Below, one piece after another: positions 1 through 7,464 of a stretch of DNA of 33,202 bases. This DNA is from Methanomicrobiales archaeon (GTDB lineage: Archaea > Halobacteriota > Methanomicrobia > Methanomicrobiales > Methanoculleaceae), in the NCBI GenBank assembly GCA_019136335.1, contig JAGVUK010000212.1:1-33202 (forward strand). Reading direction: 5' to 3'. How positions within the stretch are numbered: the stretch's first letter is position 1; each line of letters starts with the position of its first letter. The notes below the pieces were generated by a model, which was given only the letters and a program-made list of their open reading frames with translations, was not told the origin of the DNA and made no database searches. Both the position numbers and the translations under genes were made by a program.

Positions 1-1
1 A

Positions 2-130
2 CCCGGCGGGCCGGGCATCTCGGCGGCGACGGAGGCGGTCCTCGCAGCTATCGGGGCAGCGCTCCTTGCCCTTGCCCGTTTTATCGCCGGGAAGGTGACC
101 AAGGAGCGGATCGTCAGGACGATCCCGTGA
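2..130 (+). CDS. C-terminal end of an unidentified protein (5' truncated by window)
   Basis: An open frame enters from the left edge and stops at TGA 128-130, giving the last 42 residues of a protein. The tail has an alanine/leucine-rich hydrophobic stretch (roughly residues 8-32 of the visible part) followed by a basic end rich in K and R (GKVTKERIVRTIP). This would fit a C-terminal membrane helix with a cytoplasmic positive tail, but too little is visible to assign a family. The frame has a GC-rich third-position pattern like the neighbouring genes, which supports coding. No function is proposed. Confidence 0.45.
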   Translation, partial: PGGPGISAATEAVLAAIGAALLALARFIAGKVTKERIVRTIP

Positions 131-167
131 GGTGAGAGTGGGAGAGCGGCGGGTGCCGAAACCGGGC

Positions 168-198
168 GGGCAGCGCCCGATCGGCGATCGCGCTGCCC
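168..198. terminator. Hairpin after the first partial gene
   Basis: GGGCAGCG at 168-175 pairs perfectly with CGCTGCCC at 191-198 (8 bp stem, 15 nt loop). It lies about 40 bases past the stop codon of the upstream partial gene. No T-rich tract follows, so it could be a transcript-end structure rather than a classical terminator. Confidence 0.3.
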
Positions 199-260
199 CG
201 GATAGGGGGGCCGGAGGATTACAGTTGAGGGTGCATCTTCCTGCCCTCGCCCGAACCGAT

Positions 261-272
261 GTATGATATACC
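261..272 (+). promoter_or_regulatory. TATA-like box for the HTH-PAS regulator gene
   Basis: An AT-rich TATGATATA element sits in otherwise GC-rich DNA, about 25-30 bases before the ATG at 293. That spacing would place the transcript start at or next to the start codon, so the mRNA may be nearly leaderless. Confidence 0.45.
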
Positions 273-292
273 GGTAGGGCAAGTGTGCACCC

Positions 293-2356
293 ATGATGCA
301 GGAGGAGCACGACCTCCCAAACCGGATCCTTCGTGCTCTCCGGTTCCGGCCGAAGGGCATGACCATCACCGAGGTGGCGAAGCAGCTCGGCGTCACCCGG
401 AGCCCGGTCTCAAAACACCTTGAGATCCTTCAGATCGCCGGCAAAGTCGACGTCCGCAATATCGGGAACGCGAAACTCTATTCCCTCGCCCAGCGTGTCC
501 CGATCTCCGCCTTTCTCTGCTTCACGAAGAACCTGATCCTGATCCTCGATAACGAGCAGCGGATCGTCCAGGTCAACGACCAGTGCCTCAAGCACCTCCG
601 GCAATCGAAAGAGGACCTGATCGGCCGGACCATCCGCGAGGCCGCCCTCCCCGTCGTCTCCACCCCGGAGGCACTCGCGGTGATCGAGGGGCTCGAACGG
701 GAGCAGGTGATCGCCGATATCCGCTACGCGCGGGATGACGGGGAGTTCTTCTATCAGATGCAGGCGATCCCGACGACGTTCGAGGACGGGGAGAAGGGGT
801 GCACCCTCGTCCTTGAGGACATCACCGAGCGGAAGCGCTACGTCAGTGATATGGAATTCCTCGCGCGGACTGGTCGGGACTTCAGGGATATGGATGTGAC
901 TGACGACATCTACCAGTACGTTGCACAGGAATTATACACTCTTGCTCCGGGATTCCTGGTCTGGGTCGGCATCATCGATGAGTCGGACCAGATACTCGTT
1001 CTAAAAAGCGTCGTCGGAAACCCTGTTGCCATCGCGGTCACGGAGCAGTTCGTAGGAATGAAGGTGGAGGGGATGGCGTTTCCTATCACGAAAGCTGATA
1101 CGGCAGAGCTCATCCGTCACTTGAAACTTGTCAAGGCCCCTCCCCTCTACAGGCTCATGCACATGGAGGTCCCCGAGGAGAGCTGCCAGCAGGTTGAGGA
1201 GGCTGCAGGGGGCATCGACACCTACCTGATGGGCCTCGTCTCCAGGGGGAGAATCGTGGGAGATGTCGGGATAAGCATTCAGGCGGGCACTGAACTGCCG
1301 AACCGGGGACTCATAGAGGCATTCGTCAGACAGGCTGCAATCGCAATCGATAGAAAGATCGCCGACGACAGACTCAGGCAGAGCCTCGCGCGCGAACAGG
1401 AGCAGGTCCGGAACCTGTTGTTCCTCTCCCGGACTGCGATGGATTTCATCGAGATGGACGATTCCGTCGACATCTATCACTACATCGGAGATCGTCTCCA
1501 TGATCTCACTCCCGGCAGCATCATCTTTGTCTGCACTCTGGACGCAGAGCAGCGGGAGATCAGGTTCAGGGCGGTCGTGGGAGACAGAGAGCAGATTGAT
1601 CGCCTGCAGGGTGTTATCGGGACTGAGCTTATCGGCATACCTTTTCCTCTCAGTGAGATGCTCTTATCGGGCTCTGGCGTATCCACGGACAGGATCTTTG
1701 AGAGCCCTTCACTCTATGATACTTTCTTTCACCAGATCCCCGGAGAGCGCTGTGTGCAGGCCGAGACAGAACTCGGGCTCGGCAGGGGGTTTGGGAGGAA
1801 CTTCTCCTGCAGGGAGGGTATCTCGGGGTGCATGATGATTAAACTCACCCGACCGGGTGATCTCGCAAACCGGGAAGTCATTGAGGCGTTCGCCAATCAG
1901 GCCTCTGTCGCCCTGTTGCGCCGCCGTGCAAGAGCGAACCTCCTCCGGAGCGAGCGACGATTCCGGGATATCATCGATTTCTCACCGTTTGCCGCTGCGA
2001 TCATCGATTCGGACGGCCGCTATACTTATATCAACCGGGCGTTCACCGACCTCTTCGGGTATACGCTCGAGGATATCTCCACCGGAAAGAACTGGTTCCG
2101 GCTGGCGTTCCCCGACGAGACGCAGCGCCACGAAGCGATCGCCGCCTGGAAGACCGACCGGGAGCAGGCCGGCCCCGGCCGGCCCCGCCCGCGGACGTTC
2201 TCCGTCCGGTGCAGGGACGGGGAGGAGAAGGTGATCCGCTTCTCGCCCGTCGAGATCTCCGACGGGACGCAGTACGTTACCTACGAGGACGTCACCGAGG
2301 AGCGCCGGGTCTACGGGATGCTGGTGGGTGAGATAGCCGGGTTGCGAAAAAAGTGA
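293..2356 (+). CDS. wHTH-PAS-GAF-like(x2)-PAS one-component sensor regulator
   Basis: A 687-residue soluble protein likely to sense a ligand or redox state and bind DNA directly. Residues about 8-65 form a winged helix-turn-helix of ArsR/MarR style (ITEVAKQLGVTRSPVSKHLE is the recognition region). A PAS domain follows at about 72-180, ending in the usual LEDITERK junction. Two diverged copies of one GAF-like domain follow at about 188-360 and 376-545; both begin with a (E/L)FL(A/S)RT motif and end with an EAF(V/A)(R/N)QA helix. A second PAS domain is at about 556-680. No histidine kinase, receiver or GGDEF domain is present and no membrane segment is seen, so this is a one-component regulator rather than a kinase. 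Two ATGs (293, 296) are possible starts. The target genes and the signal are unknown. Confidence 0.85.
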   Translation: MMQEEHDLPNRILRALRFRPKGMTITEVAKQLGVTRSPVSKHLEILQIAGKVDVRNIGNAKLYSLAQRVPISAFLCFTKNLILILDNEQRIVQVNDQCLKHLRQSKEDLIGRTIREAALPVVSTPEALAVIEGLEREQVIADIRYARDDGEFFYQMQAIPTTFEDGEKGCTLVLEDITERKRYVSDMEFLARTGRDFRDMDVTDDIYQYVAQELYTLAPGFLVWVGIIDESDQILVLKSVVGNPVAIAVTEQFVGMKVEGMAFPITKADTAELIRHLKLVKAPPLYRLMHMEVPEESCQQVEEAAGGIDTYLMGLVSRGRIVGDVGISIQAGTELPNRGLIEAFVRQAAIAIDRKIADDRLRQSLAREQEQVRNLLFLSRTAMDFIEMDDSVDIYHYIGDRLHDLTPGSIIFVCTLDAEQREIRFRAVVGDREQIDRLQGVIGTELIGIPFPLSEMLLSGSGVSTDRIFESPSLYDTFFHQIPGERCVQAETELGLGRGFGRNFSCREGISGCMMIKLTRPGDLANREVIEAFANQASVALLRRRARANLLRSERRFRDIIDFSPFAAAIIDSDGRYTYINRAFTDLFGYTLEDISTGKNWFRLAFPDETQRHEAIAAWKTDREQAGPGRPRPRTFSVRCRDGEEKVIRFSPVEISDGTQYVTYEDVTEERRVYGMLVGEIAGLRKK

Positions 2357-2405
2357 TTATCTTCCGGCGTCCCGCACCTGCCGGAAAAGGTTGCTGCCGG
2401 CCCTT

Positions 2406-3683
2406 CTATAGCGTCTCGCTCCCGTAGAGGTACGGTCTGAGGACCTCCGGGATCGTGACCGACCCGTCCTCGTTCTGGTAGTTCTCGAGGATCGCCCGGA
2501 TCGCGCGCGACGTCGCGATCGCGGTGCTGTTCAGGGTATGCACGTAGCGTTTCGACGTGAACTCGGTCGGATCGCGCACCTTGATGTTCAACCTGACCGC
2601 CTGGTAGGCCGTGCAGTTCGAGCACGAGACCGCTTCGCGGTAGCGCTCCTCGCGCGGCATCCAGACCTCGAGGTCGTATTTCTTTGCGGCGACGGTCCCG
2701 ATATCCCCCGTGCAGATCGAGACGATCCGGTAGGGGAGGCCGAGCCGCTGGAAGACCTCCTCGGCGTTCGCGAGCAGCTCCTCGTGGAGGTCCCATGACT
2801 GCTCCGGTGTGCTGTAGATGAACTGCTCCACCTTGTGGAACTGGTGGACCCGGAAGAGTCCCTTCGTATCGATCCCGTGCGCCCCGATCTCGCGGCGGAA
2901 GCACGGGCTCAAGCCTGCAAGACGGAGCGGCAGGTCCTTCTCCTCGAAGATCTCGTCACTGTACATCGCGGCCATCGGGTGCTCGCTCGTCGCGATGAGA
3001 TACTCGTCCTCGTCTTCGATCTTATACATGACGTTCTCGAAGTCGGCAAGGTCGGTCACGCCCTCGTATGCGGCCCGGTTCATCATGTACGGCGGGATGA
3101 TCGGGGTGTAGCCGCGCTCGACGAGAAGGTCCATCGCAAACCGCTGGAGCGCCATATCGAGCAGGGCGAGCCTGCCTTTCAGGAAATAAAACCCGGACCC
3201 GGCGATCTTCGCCGCGCGTTCGAAGTCGGCCCAGTCCCGCTCGACGGCGAGCGCGCCGTGGTTCTCCAGGTCGAACGTCGGGATTCTGGGTTCGCCCCAC
3301 CGCTTGATCTCAACGTTCTCGGTATCGTCCTTGCCGACGGGCACGCTCTCGTGCAGGATGTTCGGGAGCCGCATCAGGCGGCACCTCACCGCTTCGGTGA
3401 GTGCATCGCGCTCCGTCTCCGCCTCTTTGACCCGTGCGGGAAGGTCCGCCGCCTCGGCAAGGAGCCCTGCAATATCGTTCCCGGCCTTCCTCGCCTGGCT
3501 GATCTCGCGGGATATAACGTTTCTCCGGTTGCGCAGGTCGCCGATCGCCACGGTGAGTTCCCGGGCCCTCCTGTCCATCTCCAGCACCTCGTCGACCCAG
3601 GCGAGCTTCCCGGTATCTCCTCTCTTGGTGAGGTCTGCCCTGACGATCTCGGGGTGCGCACGAACGAACTTCAACTCAAGCAT
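2406..3683 (-). CDS. serS: Seryl-tRNA synthetase, bacterial-type class II
   Basis: Charges tRNA-Ser (and tRNA-Sec where present) with serine in the cytoplasm. The 425-residue product has the N-terminal antiparallel coiled-coil arm (about residues 35-105) that grips the tRNA long arm, then the class II catalytic core with motif 2 (CFRREIGAHGIDTKGLFRVHQF region, R-E and F-x-R-V-H-Q-F) and motif 3 (NSTAIATSRAIRAILENYQ). It is the common SerRS type and not the rare divergent form found in some methanogens. The start at 3683 was chosen because MLELKFVRAHPEIVR is the standard SerRS N-terminus; the frame extends upstream without a stop, but those residues look non-coding. It converges on the upstream regulator gene with a 49-base gap. 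Confidence 0.97.
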   Translation of the reverse strand: MLELKFVRAHPEIVRADLTKRGDTGKLAWVDEVLEMDRRARELTVAIGDLRNRRNVISREISQARKAGNDIAGLLAEAADLPARVKEAETERDALTEAVRCRLMRLPNILHESVPVGKDDTENVEIKRWGEPRIPTFDLENHGALAVERDWADFERAAKIAGSGFYFLKGRLALLDMALQRFAMDLLVERGYTPIIPPYMMNRAAYEGVTDLADFENVMYKIEDEDEYLIATSEHPMAAMYSDEIFEEKDLPLRLAGLSPCFRREIGAHGIDTKGLFRVHQFHKVEQFIYSTPEQSWDLHEELLANAEEVFQRLGLPYRIVSICTGDIGTVAAKKYDLEVWMPREERYREAVSCSNCTAYQAVRLNIKVRDPTEFTSKRYVHTLNSTAIATSRAIRAILENYQNEDGSVTIPEVLRPYLYGSETL

Positions 3684-3811
3684 GCTGTCTCTCTGTAGTA
3701 CTTCGCCACGACGGTATATGGTCGTGTTGCCCTTCTGCGAGAACTGAGTGCAGGCGACCCCGGGGCAGAACGCCCGGGATCGCACCGTGCCGCCCCGACC
3801 CGAAACCTACT

Positions 3812-3819
3812 CTTATAAT
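3812..3819 (+). promoter_or_regulatory. TATA box for the small membrane protein gene
   Basis: CTTATAAT lies in a GC-rich context about 25-32 bases before the ATG at 3844. No Shine-Dalgarno sequence precedes that ATG, so a leaderless or very short-leader transcript is likely. Confidence 0.55.
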
Positions 3820-3843
3820 TCCCGGTGCGCTAACTCATTGAGC

Positions 3844-4296
3844 ATGGAAAAGAACCAGAAGATCATCCTGATGGCGGGCGGCCTCATCACGCTCGGGCTG
3901 CTCTTCATCGACGTCTTCTTCGCCCTCATCGCGCTGGTCTTCGTGCTCGTCCTCCTGATGAGTTTCCACATCATGGGAGAGACCGGCAGCTACCCGCTCG
4001 TCACCGCAGACCTCTCGGCGGATGCCCGGGAGGTCGTCGTCACCAACACGGGCACCGCAGCGGCGCAGAACATCCATGTCGCCCTCGTTCCGATCAACAT
4101 CGAGTTCGATATCCCATCGCTCGAACCGGACGAGGAGTCCGGCTTTGCCCTTCCGTCCATGATATCCGAGGCAAAAGCGGTCGTGACCTACGAGAACGCC
4201 GCCGGCCGGAAGCACACACGCTCGTATCCGCTCACGGCGCTCACGGCCGGGCGCGACCCGACGGAACCGATGTTCCCGCTCTTTGACCAGCGGTGA
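3844..4296 (+). CDS. Hypothetical two-helix membrane protein with extracellular or cytosolic beta domain
   Basis: A 150-residue protein. Residues about 6-40 are strongly hydrophobic and probably form two adjacent membrane helices (IILMAGGLITLGLLFIDVFF, then a VFVLVLLMSF segment). The remaining 105 residues look like a single beta-sandwich domain: REVVVTNTGTAAAQNIHVAL resembles CARDB/NEAT-style 'new term' beta repeats that often occur in archaeal surface proteins, but the match is only stylistic. The ATG at 3844 is favoured over an upstream in-frame ATG because the TATA box lies between them. No function can be assigned. It is transcribed divergently from serS. Confidence 0.75.
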   Translation: MEKNQKIILMAGGLITLGLLFIDVFFALIALVFVLVLLMSFHIMGETGSYPLVTADLSADAREVVVTNTGTAAAQNIHVALVPINIEFDIPSLEPDEESGFALPSMISEAKAVVTYENAAGRKHTRSYPLTALTAGRDPTEPMFPLFDQR

Positions 4297-4376
4297 GAGG
4301 GCGGGGTGCGGGGCGCCCGGGCTCCTGCCGGGCACCCTGCCGGCGCCGGCGATAATCGCGAAGAAAAAGGGGTTTT

Positions 4377-4901
4377 TCAGGAAGCGAGATACTCGAGCGT
4401 CCGCGCGAGTGCGGCCATCAGTTCCTCCTCTTTCCCGGCATACTCGTAGAGCGCCCGGTAGAGCATGACGGCAAGGTCGTAGCCGTAGACGTCGAACGCC
4501 TCTTCCGGCGTCATGGGGGCGAGGTATGAGTCGATCCGGATCTCGGTGGTCGTGTACATCACTTCGAAGAAGTTCCCATCCTCACCGAGGACGCATATCT
4601 GGGTATCGACGGGTCTCGTCGGATCGTCGGGGCGATACGGAAGCGGATCGGTCTTGCCGAGGACGATCATCTTCTTCTCGTAATACTCCTGCTCATAAAG
4701 CTCCCCGGAGGCCTCTCTCTTTGCGCGCCGGAGCATATCGAGGCCGATCCGCCCCACGACCGGCGCCGTATCGGCGGCCATCCGCGCAAGGAGGGCCCCT
4801 GCATTCTCCTGAACCTTCGAGGCCGACTCTTCCTTCTTCGCCTGCAGCTCCCCGAGGGTCTCGAGGAGCCGGGCGTATCCCTCTTCGATGATCGGATCCA
4901 T
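4377..4901 (-). CDS. Conserved-looking hypothetical protein with N-terminal helical region
   Basis: A soluble 174-residue protein of unknown function. Residues 1-65 are predicted helical with many K/E and A/L residues (EEGYARLLETLGELQAKKEE), suggesting a coiled coil or helical hairpin. The central part (about 75-130) has beta-like segments including an ICVLGEDGNFFEVMYTTTE stretch, and the C-terminus returns to helix. The start at 4901 is supported by a GGTGA Shine-Dalgarno-like sequence just upstream; an in-frame ATG at 4940 would add 13 basic residues and is less likely. No catalytic motif or membrane segment is visible. It converges on the small membrane protein gene. Confidence 0.7.
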   Translation of the reverse strand: MDPIIEEGYARLLETLGELQAKKEESASKVQENAGALLARMAADTAPVVGRIGLDMLRRAKREASGELYEQEYYEKKMIVLGKTDPLPYRPDDPTRPVDTQICVLGEDGNFFEVMYTTTEIRIDSYLAPMTPEEAFDVYGYDLAVMLYRALYEYAGKEEELMAALARTLEYLAS

Positions 4902-4970
4902 GTGTTCACCTAACTCTTGCGTACGCCGGCATAAGCGCACCGGTTTATCGCCTGACGCGCTCCACGCGAG

Positions 4971-5195
4971 GCAGTACTTCGCTCATTTTGACACCTGGCA
5001 ACGATGCGATCTCGCGCGTTGTCACGAAGGAAGTTGCAAGTACTCAGGCACCGGGCTTCGCGAACTTCCGCGGCAACGCGCGAGCTACCTGGTGCGGATA
5101 GCGATAGAGCCTCACGCGTTGAGCACGAAGCCCCGAAGAAAAGTCAGCAGTTTGACCTCCCGAGGGTCTCCCTCAAAACGTTAGCGAAGTACTGC
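4971..5195. repeat. 225-bp palindromic MITE-like element with nested inverted repeats
   Basis: The ends are inverted copies: GCAGTACTTCGCT (4971-4983) against AGCGAAGTACTGC (5183-5195), and just inside them TTTTGA (4986-4991) against TCAAAA (5173-5178), offset by a 2-base indel. Nested within is a long hairpin: CTCGCGCGTTG (5011-5021) pairs with CAACGCGCGAG (5074-5084), and GGAAGTT (5029-5035) pairs with AACTTCC (5063-5069). A further related unit, CGCGTTGAGCACGAAG, lies near 5115 in direct orientation to the left arm. No credible gene is present. This is the architecture of a small non-autonomous mobile element or of a structured RNA/DNA element; no target-site duplication is clear. Confidence 0.55.
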
Positions 5196-5200
5196 AGTAG

Positions 5201-5475
5201 GGGGATACTCATACGCGATCTCCGGCATCCCCACCCCTCCCCGGGGCGGGGGCAGTCATGGCGATATCCGGGGATGAGCCGTGCCCGGGAGCGCCCCTCG
5301 CGCCGGTTTCCCGGAGGGGCAGGTGAGGTGCAGGGGTAGCCCGGACCCGGTTCTTCCTCGGGATCTCCCCGTGGAGTGGACCGTGGTGGCTATCGCCACG
5401 GGGGTAGGGGACCGGGGAGGGAGTCTTCCCCCTCCCCGGGCAAAACCGACACCCAAACGTTCCTTTCTGCAAGCT
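5201..5475 (-). repeat. Dispersed GC-rich intergenic repeat, copy A
   Basis: Near-complete copy in inverted orientation relative to copies B and C. Shared blocks, read on the minus strand, are AGGAACGT near the 5' edge, CTCCCTCCCCGGTCCCC, the small hairpin GTGGCGATAGCCAC (plus-strand 5386-5399), CGGTCCACTCCACGGGGAG, TCCGGGAAACCGGCGCGAGG, CACGGCTCATCCCCGGATAT and a terminal G/C hairpin (plus 5229-5251, one mismatch), ending in GAGTATCCCC. It lies directly next to the palindromic element ending at 5195 and downstream of the pyrK stop codon. No supported gene is inside it. Confidence 0.75.
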
Positions 5476-5616
5476 CCCCACCCCGCCGGCCTCCTCCCCG
5501 ATTCTCATGGTGGGGGCGGGGGCAGTTCTCGAGGGTCCTGGTATGTGGGGCGAACCGCCATACCACCCGCACAGCCTACGCGTCAACGCACGATAAATTT
5601 CAGATGATATGATGCA
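5476..5616. other. Gene-free remainder between repeat copy A and pyrK
   Basis: GC-rich sequence with some further similarity to the flank of repeat copy C (GCAG-A-AGGAACGT context), then AT-richer bases just before the pyrK stop. No gene, RNA or promoter is recognised here. Confidence 0.4.
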
Positions 5617-6381
5617 CTAAATCCTCTGCCGCCGCCCGCTCGCGTCGCGCGCGTAGCGCCCGAACTCGCTCCCGAGCAGGACGTCGCCGGAAAAGACCGG
5701 CCCGTCCCTGCAGACCCGGAGACCGTGCGGGTCGGTGCAGCACGAGCCGCAGAGGCCGACCCCGCACTTCATGTAGCGGTGCAGGGAGAACTGACCCCGC
5801 TCCGCGCACCCCTCCCGGTCGAGGACGGCGAGCACCGAGGCCATCATGACCTCGGGCCCGCAGACGCAGATGTGGGCAAAGTCGGCAAGGTCCACCCTCG
5901 ATAAGAGCCCGGTCACGAACCCGTGGTGGCCGGCCGTGCCGTCGTCAGTCGCGACCATCAATGTCGCCGATTTCTGTATCCGGTCAGCAAAGAGGAGTTC
6001 TGAGGCCGTGCGGGCACCGAGGAGGAAGGTGTCCACCTGCCCGGCCGCGACGAGCGGCAGCAGCGGGGAGGCGCCGACACCGCCGGCGACAGCAAGCGTC
6101 CTCCCTGAGACTGAAAAACCGTTCCCGTAGGGGCCCCGGATCCCGATCCGGTCGCCTTCCTGCATCGCAAAGAGGGCGGCGGTCGCGTCCCCGGCTTTGA
6201 GGACGGTGATCGAGGACGGGGAGGAGAGGGCCATCGGGATCTCGTCGACGCCCGGCACCCAGACCATCACGAACTGGCCCGGCCGGAAAGCGATCTCGCG
6301 GTTGAAGACGAACGTCCTGATCGACGGCGTCTCGGGGATGATCTCTTTTATCGTAACCCCGAGAGGCATCTGCTCATCCAT
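5617..6381 (-). CDS. pyrK: Dihydroorotate dehydrogenase electron transfer subunit
   Basis: The FAD and [2Fe-2S] subunit that passes electrons from PyrD to NAD+ in class 1B dihydroorotate dehydrogenase (pyrimidine synthesis, cytoplasm). The 254 residues show a ferredoxin-reductase-type FAD domain (FRPGQFVMVW; GIRGPYGNGF), a nucleotide-binding domain (VAGGVGASPLLPL) and a C-terminal cluster-binding segment with cysteines at about 206, 211, 214 and 224 (CGVGLCGSC then C). The start at 6381 overlaps the end of pyrD by 8 bases, so the pair is probably translationally coupled and forms one operon with pyrD upstream. Residues upstream of 6381 in the same frame overlap pyrD and look non-coding. Confidence 0.95.
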   Translation of the reverse strand: MDEQMPLGVTIKEIIPETPSIRTFVFNREIAFRPGQFVMVWVPGVDEIPMALSSPSSITVLKAGDATAALFAMQEGDRIGIRGPYGNGFSVSGRTLAVAGGVGASPLLPLVAAGQVDTFLLGARTASELLFADRIQKSATLMVATDDGTAGHHGFVTGLLSRVDLADFAHICVCGPEVMMASVLAVLDREGCAERGQFSLHRYMKCGVGLCGSCCTDPHGLRVCRDGPVFSGDVLLGSEFGRYARDASGRRQRI

Positions 6382-7261
6382 GGGCGCACCCCACGATATC
6401 GCGTGCGTCAATGCCATCATGGCTGTAGAGGTCCCGTGCGATCGCGGAGAAGACGCTGATGTCATCGATGACGGCGCTCCCGATCTCGACGGCGCTCGCA
6501 CCCGCCATCATCATCTCGACGACGTTGTCGGCGGTGGAGATGCCGCCGCACCCGACGATTGGGATGGAACACGCTTCGTAGAGATCGTAGACGCACCGGA
6601 CGGCGACCGGAAAGATCGCCTTCCCCGAGAGCCCGCCGAAGCGGTTCCCGAGCACCGGCCGGCGGAGGGACGTCGATATCCGCATCGCCTTCACCGTGTT
6701 GATCGCGACGATCGCGTCCGCCCCGCCGCGCTCCGCGGCTGCTCCGATCTCGGCGATATCGGCGACGTTCGGGGTGAGTTTCACCCAGGTCGGGACCCCG
6801 AGGGAGGCTGCCGCCCTCGTGCACTCCTCCACGAGAGCCGGATCGCTCCCGATCGCCGCCCCGTAGCCCTCCGCATGGGGGCAGGAGAGGTTCAGTTCGA
6901 ACCCGGAGACCTTACCGGCGAACCATCCGGCGACCGTCCGGAACTCCTCCGGCGTTCCTCCGAAGATGCTCGCGACCACCGGTTCGCCTGCGAGGACGGC
7001 CAGTTCGTCCACGAACGCGGCCGACGGGTTCGGCAGCCCCATGGCATTGATGATGCCGCCGTCGACGACGATCAGGCAGGGTCCGGGATGCCCCTCTTTC
7101 GGGCTTGGGCCGATGGATTTTGTGACCACGCCGCCTGCACCGTTCGTGAGGATACGGGCAAGCGACGCCCCGGTGGTCCCGAGGATGCCAGCCGCAAGCA
7201 TGAGGTGGTTCTTCAGCCGGATGCCCCCGACATCGACAGGGCCTGGATAAAGCGCAACCAT
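6374..7261 (-). CDS. pyrD: Dihydroorotate dehydrogenase, catalytic subunit (class 1B)
   Basis: Oxidises dihydroorotate to orotate using FMN. The 295-residue product contains the class 1 hallmarks: TKSIGPSPKEGHPGP near residue 47, NAMGLPNPS at 72-80, FELNLSCPHAEGYG with the catalytic-base cysteine C127 typical of class 1B (class 2 uses serine), VKLTPN, a GGLSGKAIFPVA phosphate loop and VGCGGISTADNV. The presence of PyrK next door confirms class 1B. The start at 7261 gives the family-typical N-terminus; a TATA box pair lies just upstream. A 20-base leader with CACCTT or a leaderless start are both possible depending on which TATA box is used. Confidence 0.96.
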   Translation of the reverse strand: MVALYPGPVDVGGIRLKNHLMLAAGILGTTGASLARILTNGAGGVVTKSIGPSPKEGHPGPCLIVVDGGIINAMGLPNPSAAFVDELAVLAGEPVVASIFGGTPEEFRTVAGWFAGKVSGFELNLSCPHAEGYGAAIGSDPALVEECTRAAASLGVPTWVKLTPNVADIAEIGAAAERGGADAIVAINTVKAMRISTSLRRPVLGNRFGGLSGKAIFPVAVRCVYDLYEACSIPIVGCGGISTADNVVEMMMAGASAVEIGSAVIDDISVFSAIARDLYSHDGIDARDIVGCAHG

Positions 7262-7282
7262 TGAAAAAAGGTGGGAGTGAGG

Positions 7283-7315
7283 TATTATTATACCCTCGCG
7301 CCAAGTATAATAAAG
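7283..7315. promoter_or_regulatory. Two TATA elements in inverted orientation upstream of pyrD and mdh
   Basis: TTATTATA (7285-7292) and TATAATAA (7306-7313) form a perfect 8-bp inverted repeat separated by 13 bases. Read on the minus strand the outer one could start a pyrD transcript with a short leader and the inner one a leaderless transcript at 7261. Read on the plus strand they could start a transcript toward the dehydrogenase gene with a leader of about 130 bases. Confidence 0.55.
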
Positions 7316-7464
7316 AAGGAATATGTGCTCCGCCCGCCGGAGCCCGGATACCGGAACGGAAGACAGCAAGGTGCCCTTTCTCCCTGCCGGACCGTTATCC
7401 TCCGTGCAGCAGGGCCGTTCACGCGCACAGTCTTTTACCGCTATCCAGACACAGGACCGATACC

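Noticed and set aside
2835..3698. Long open frame antisense to serS, and similar long antisense frames opposite nadA/nadC, the permease and Mmp2
   Set aside because: They arise from the strong third-position GC bias of the true genes; none shows a recognisable domain.
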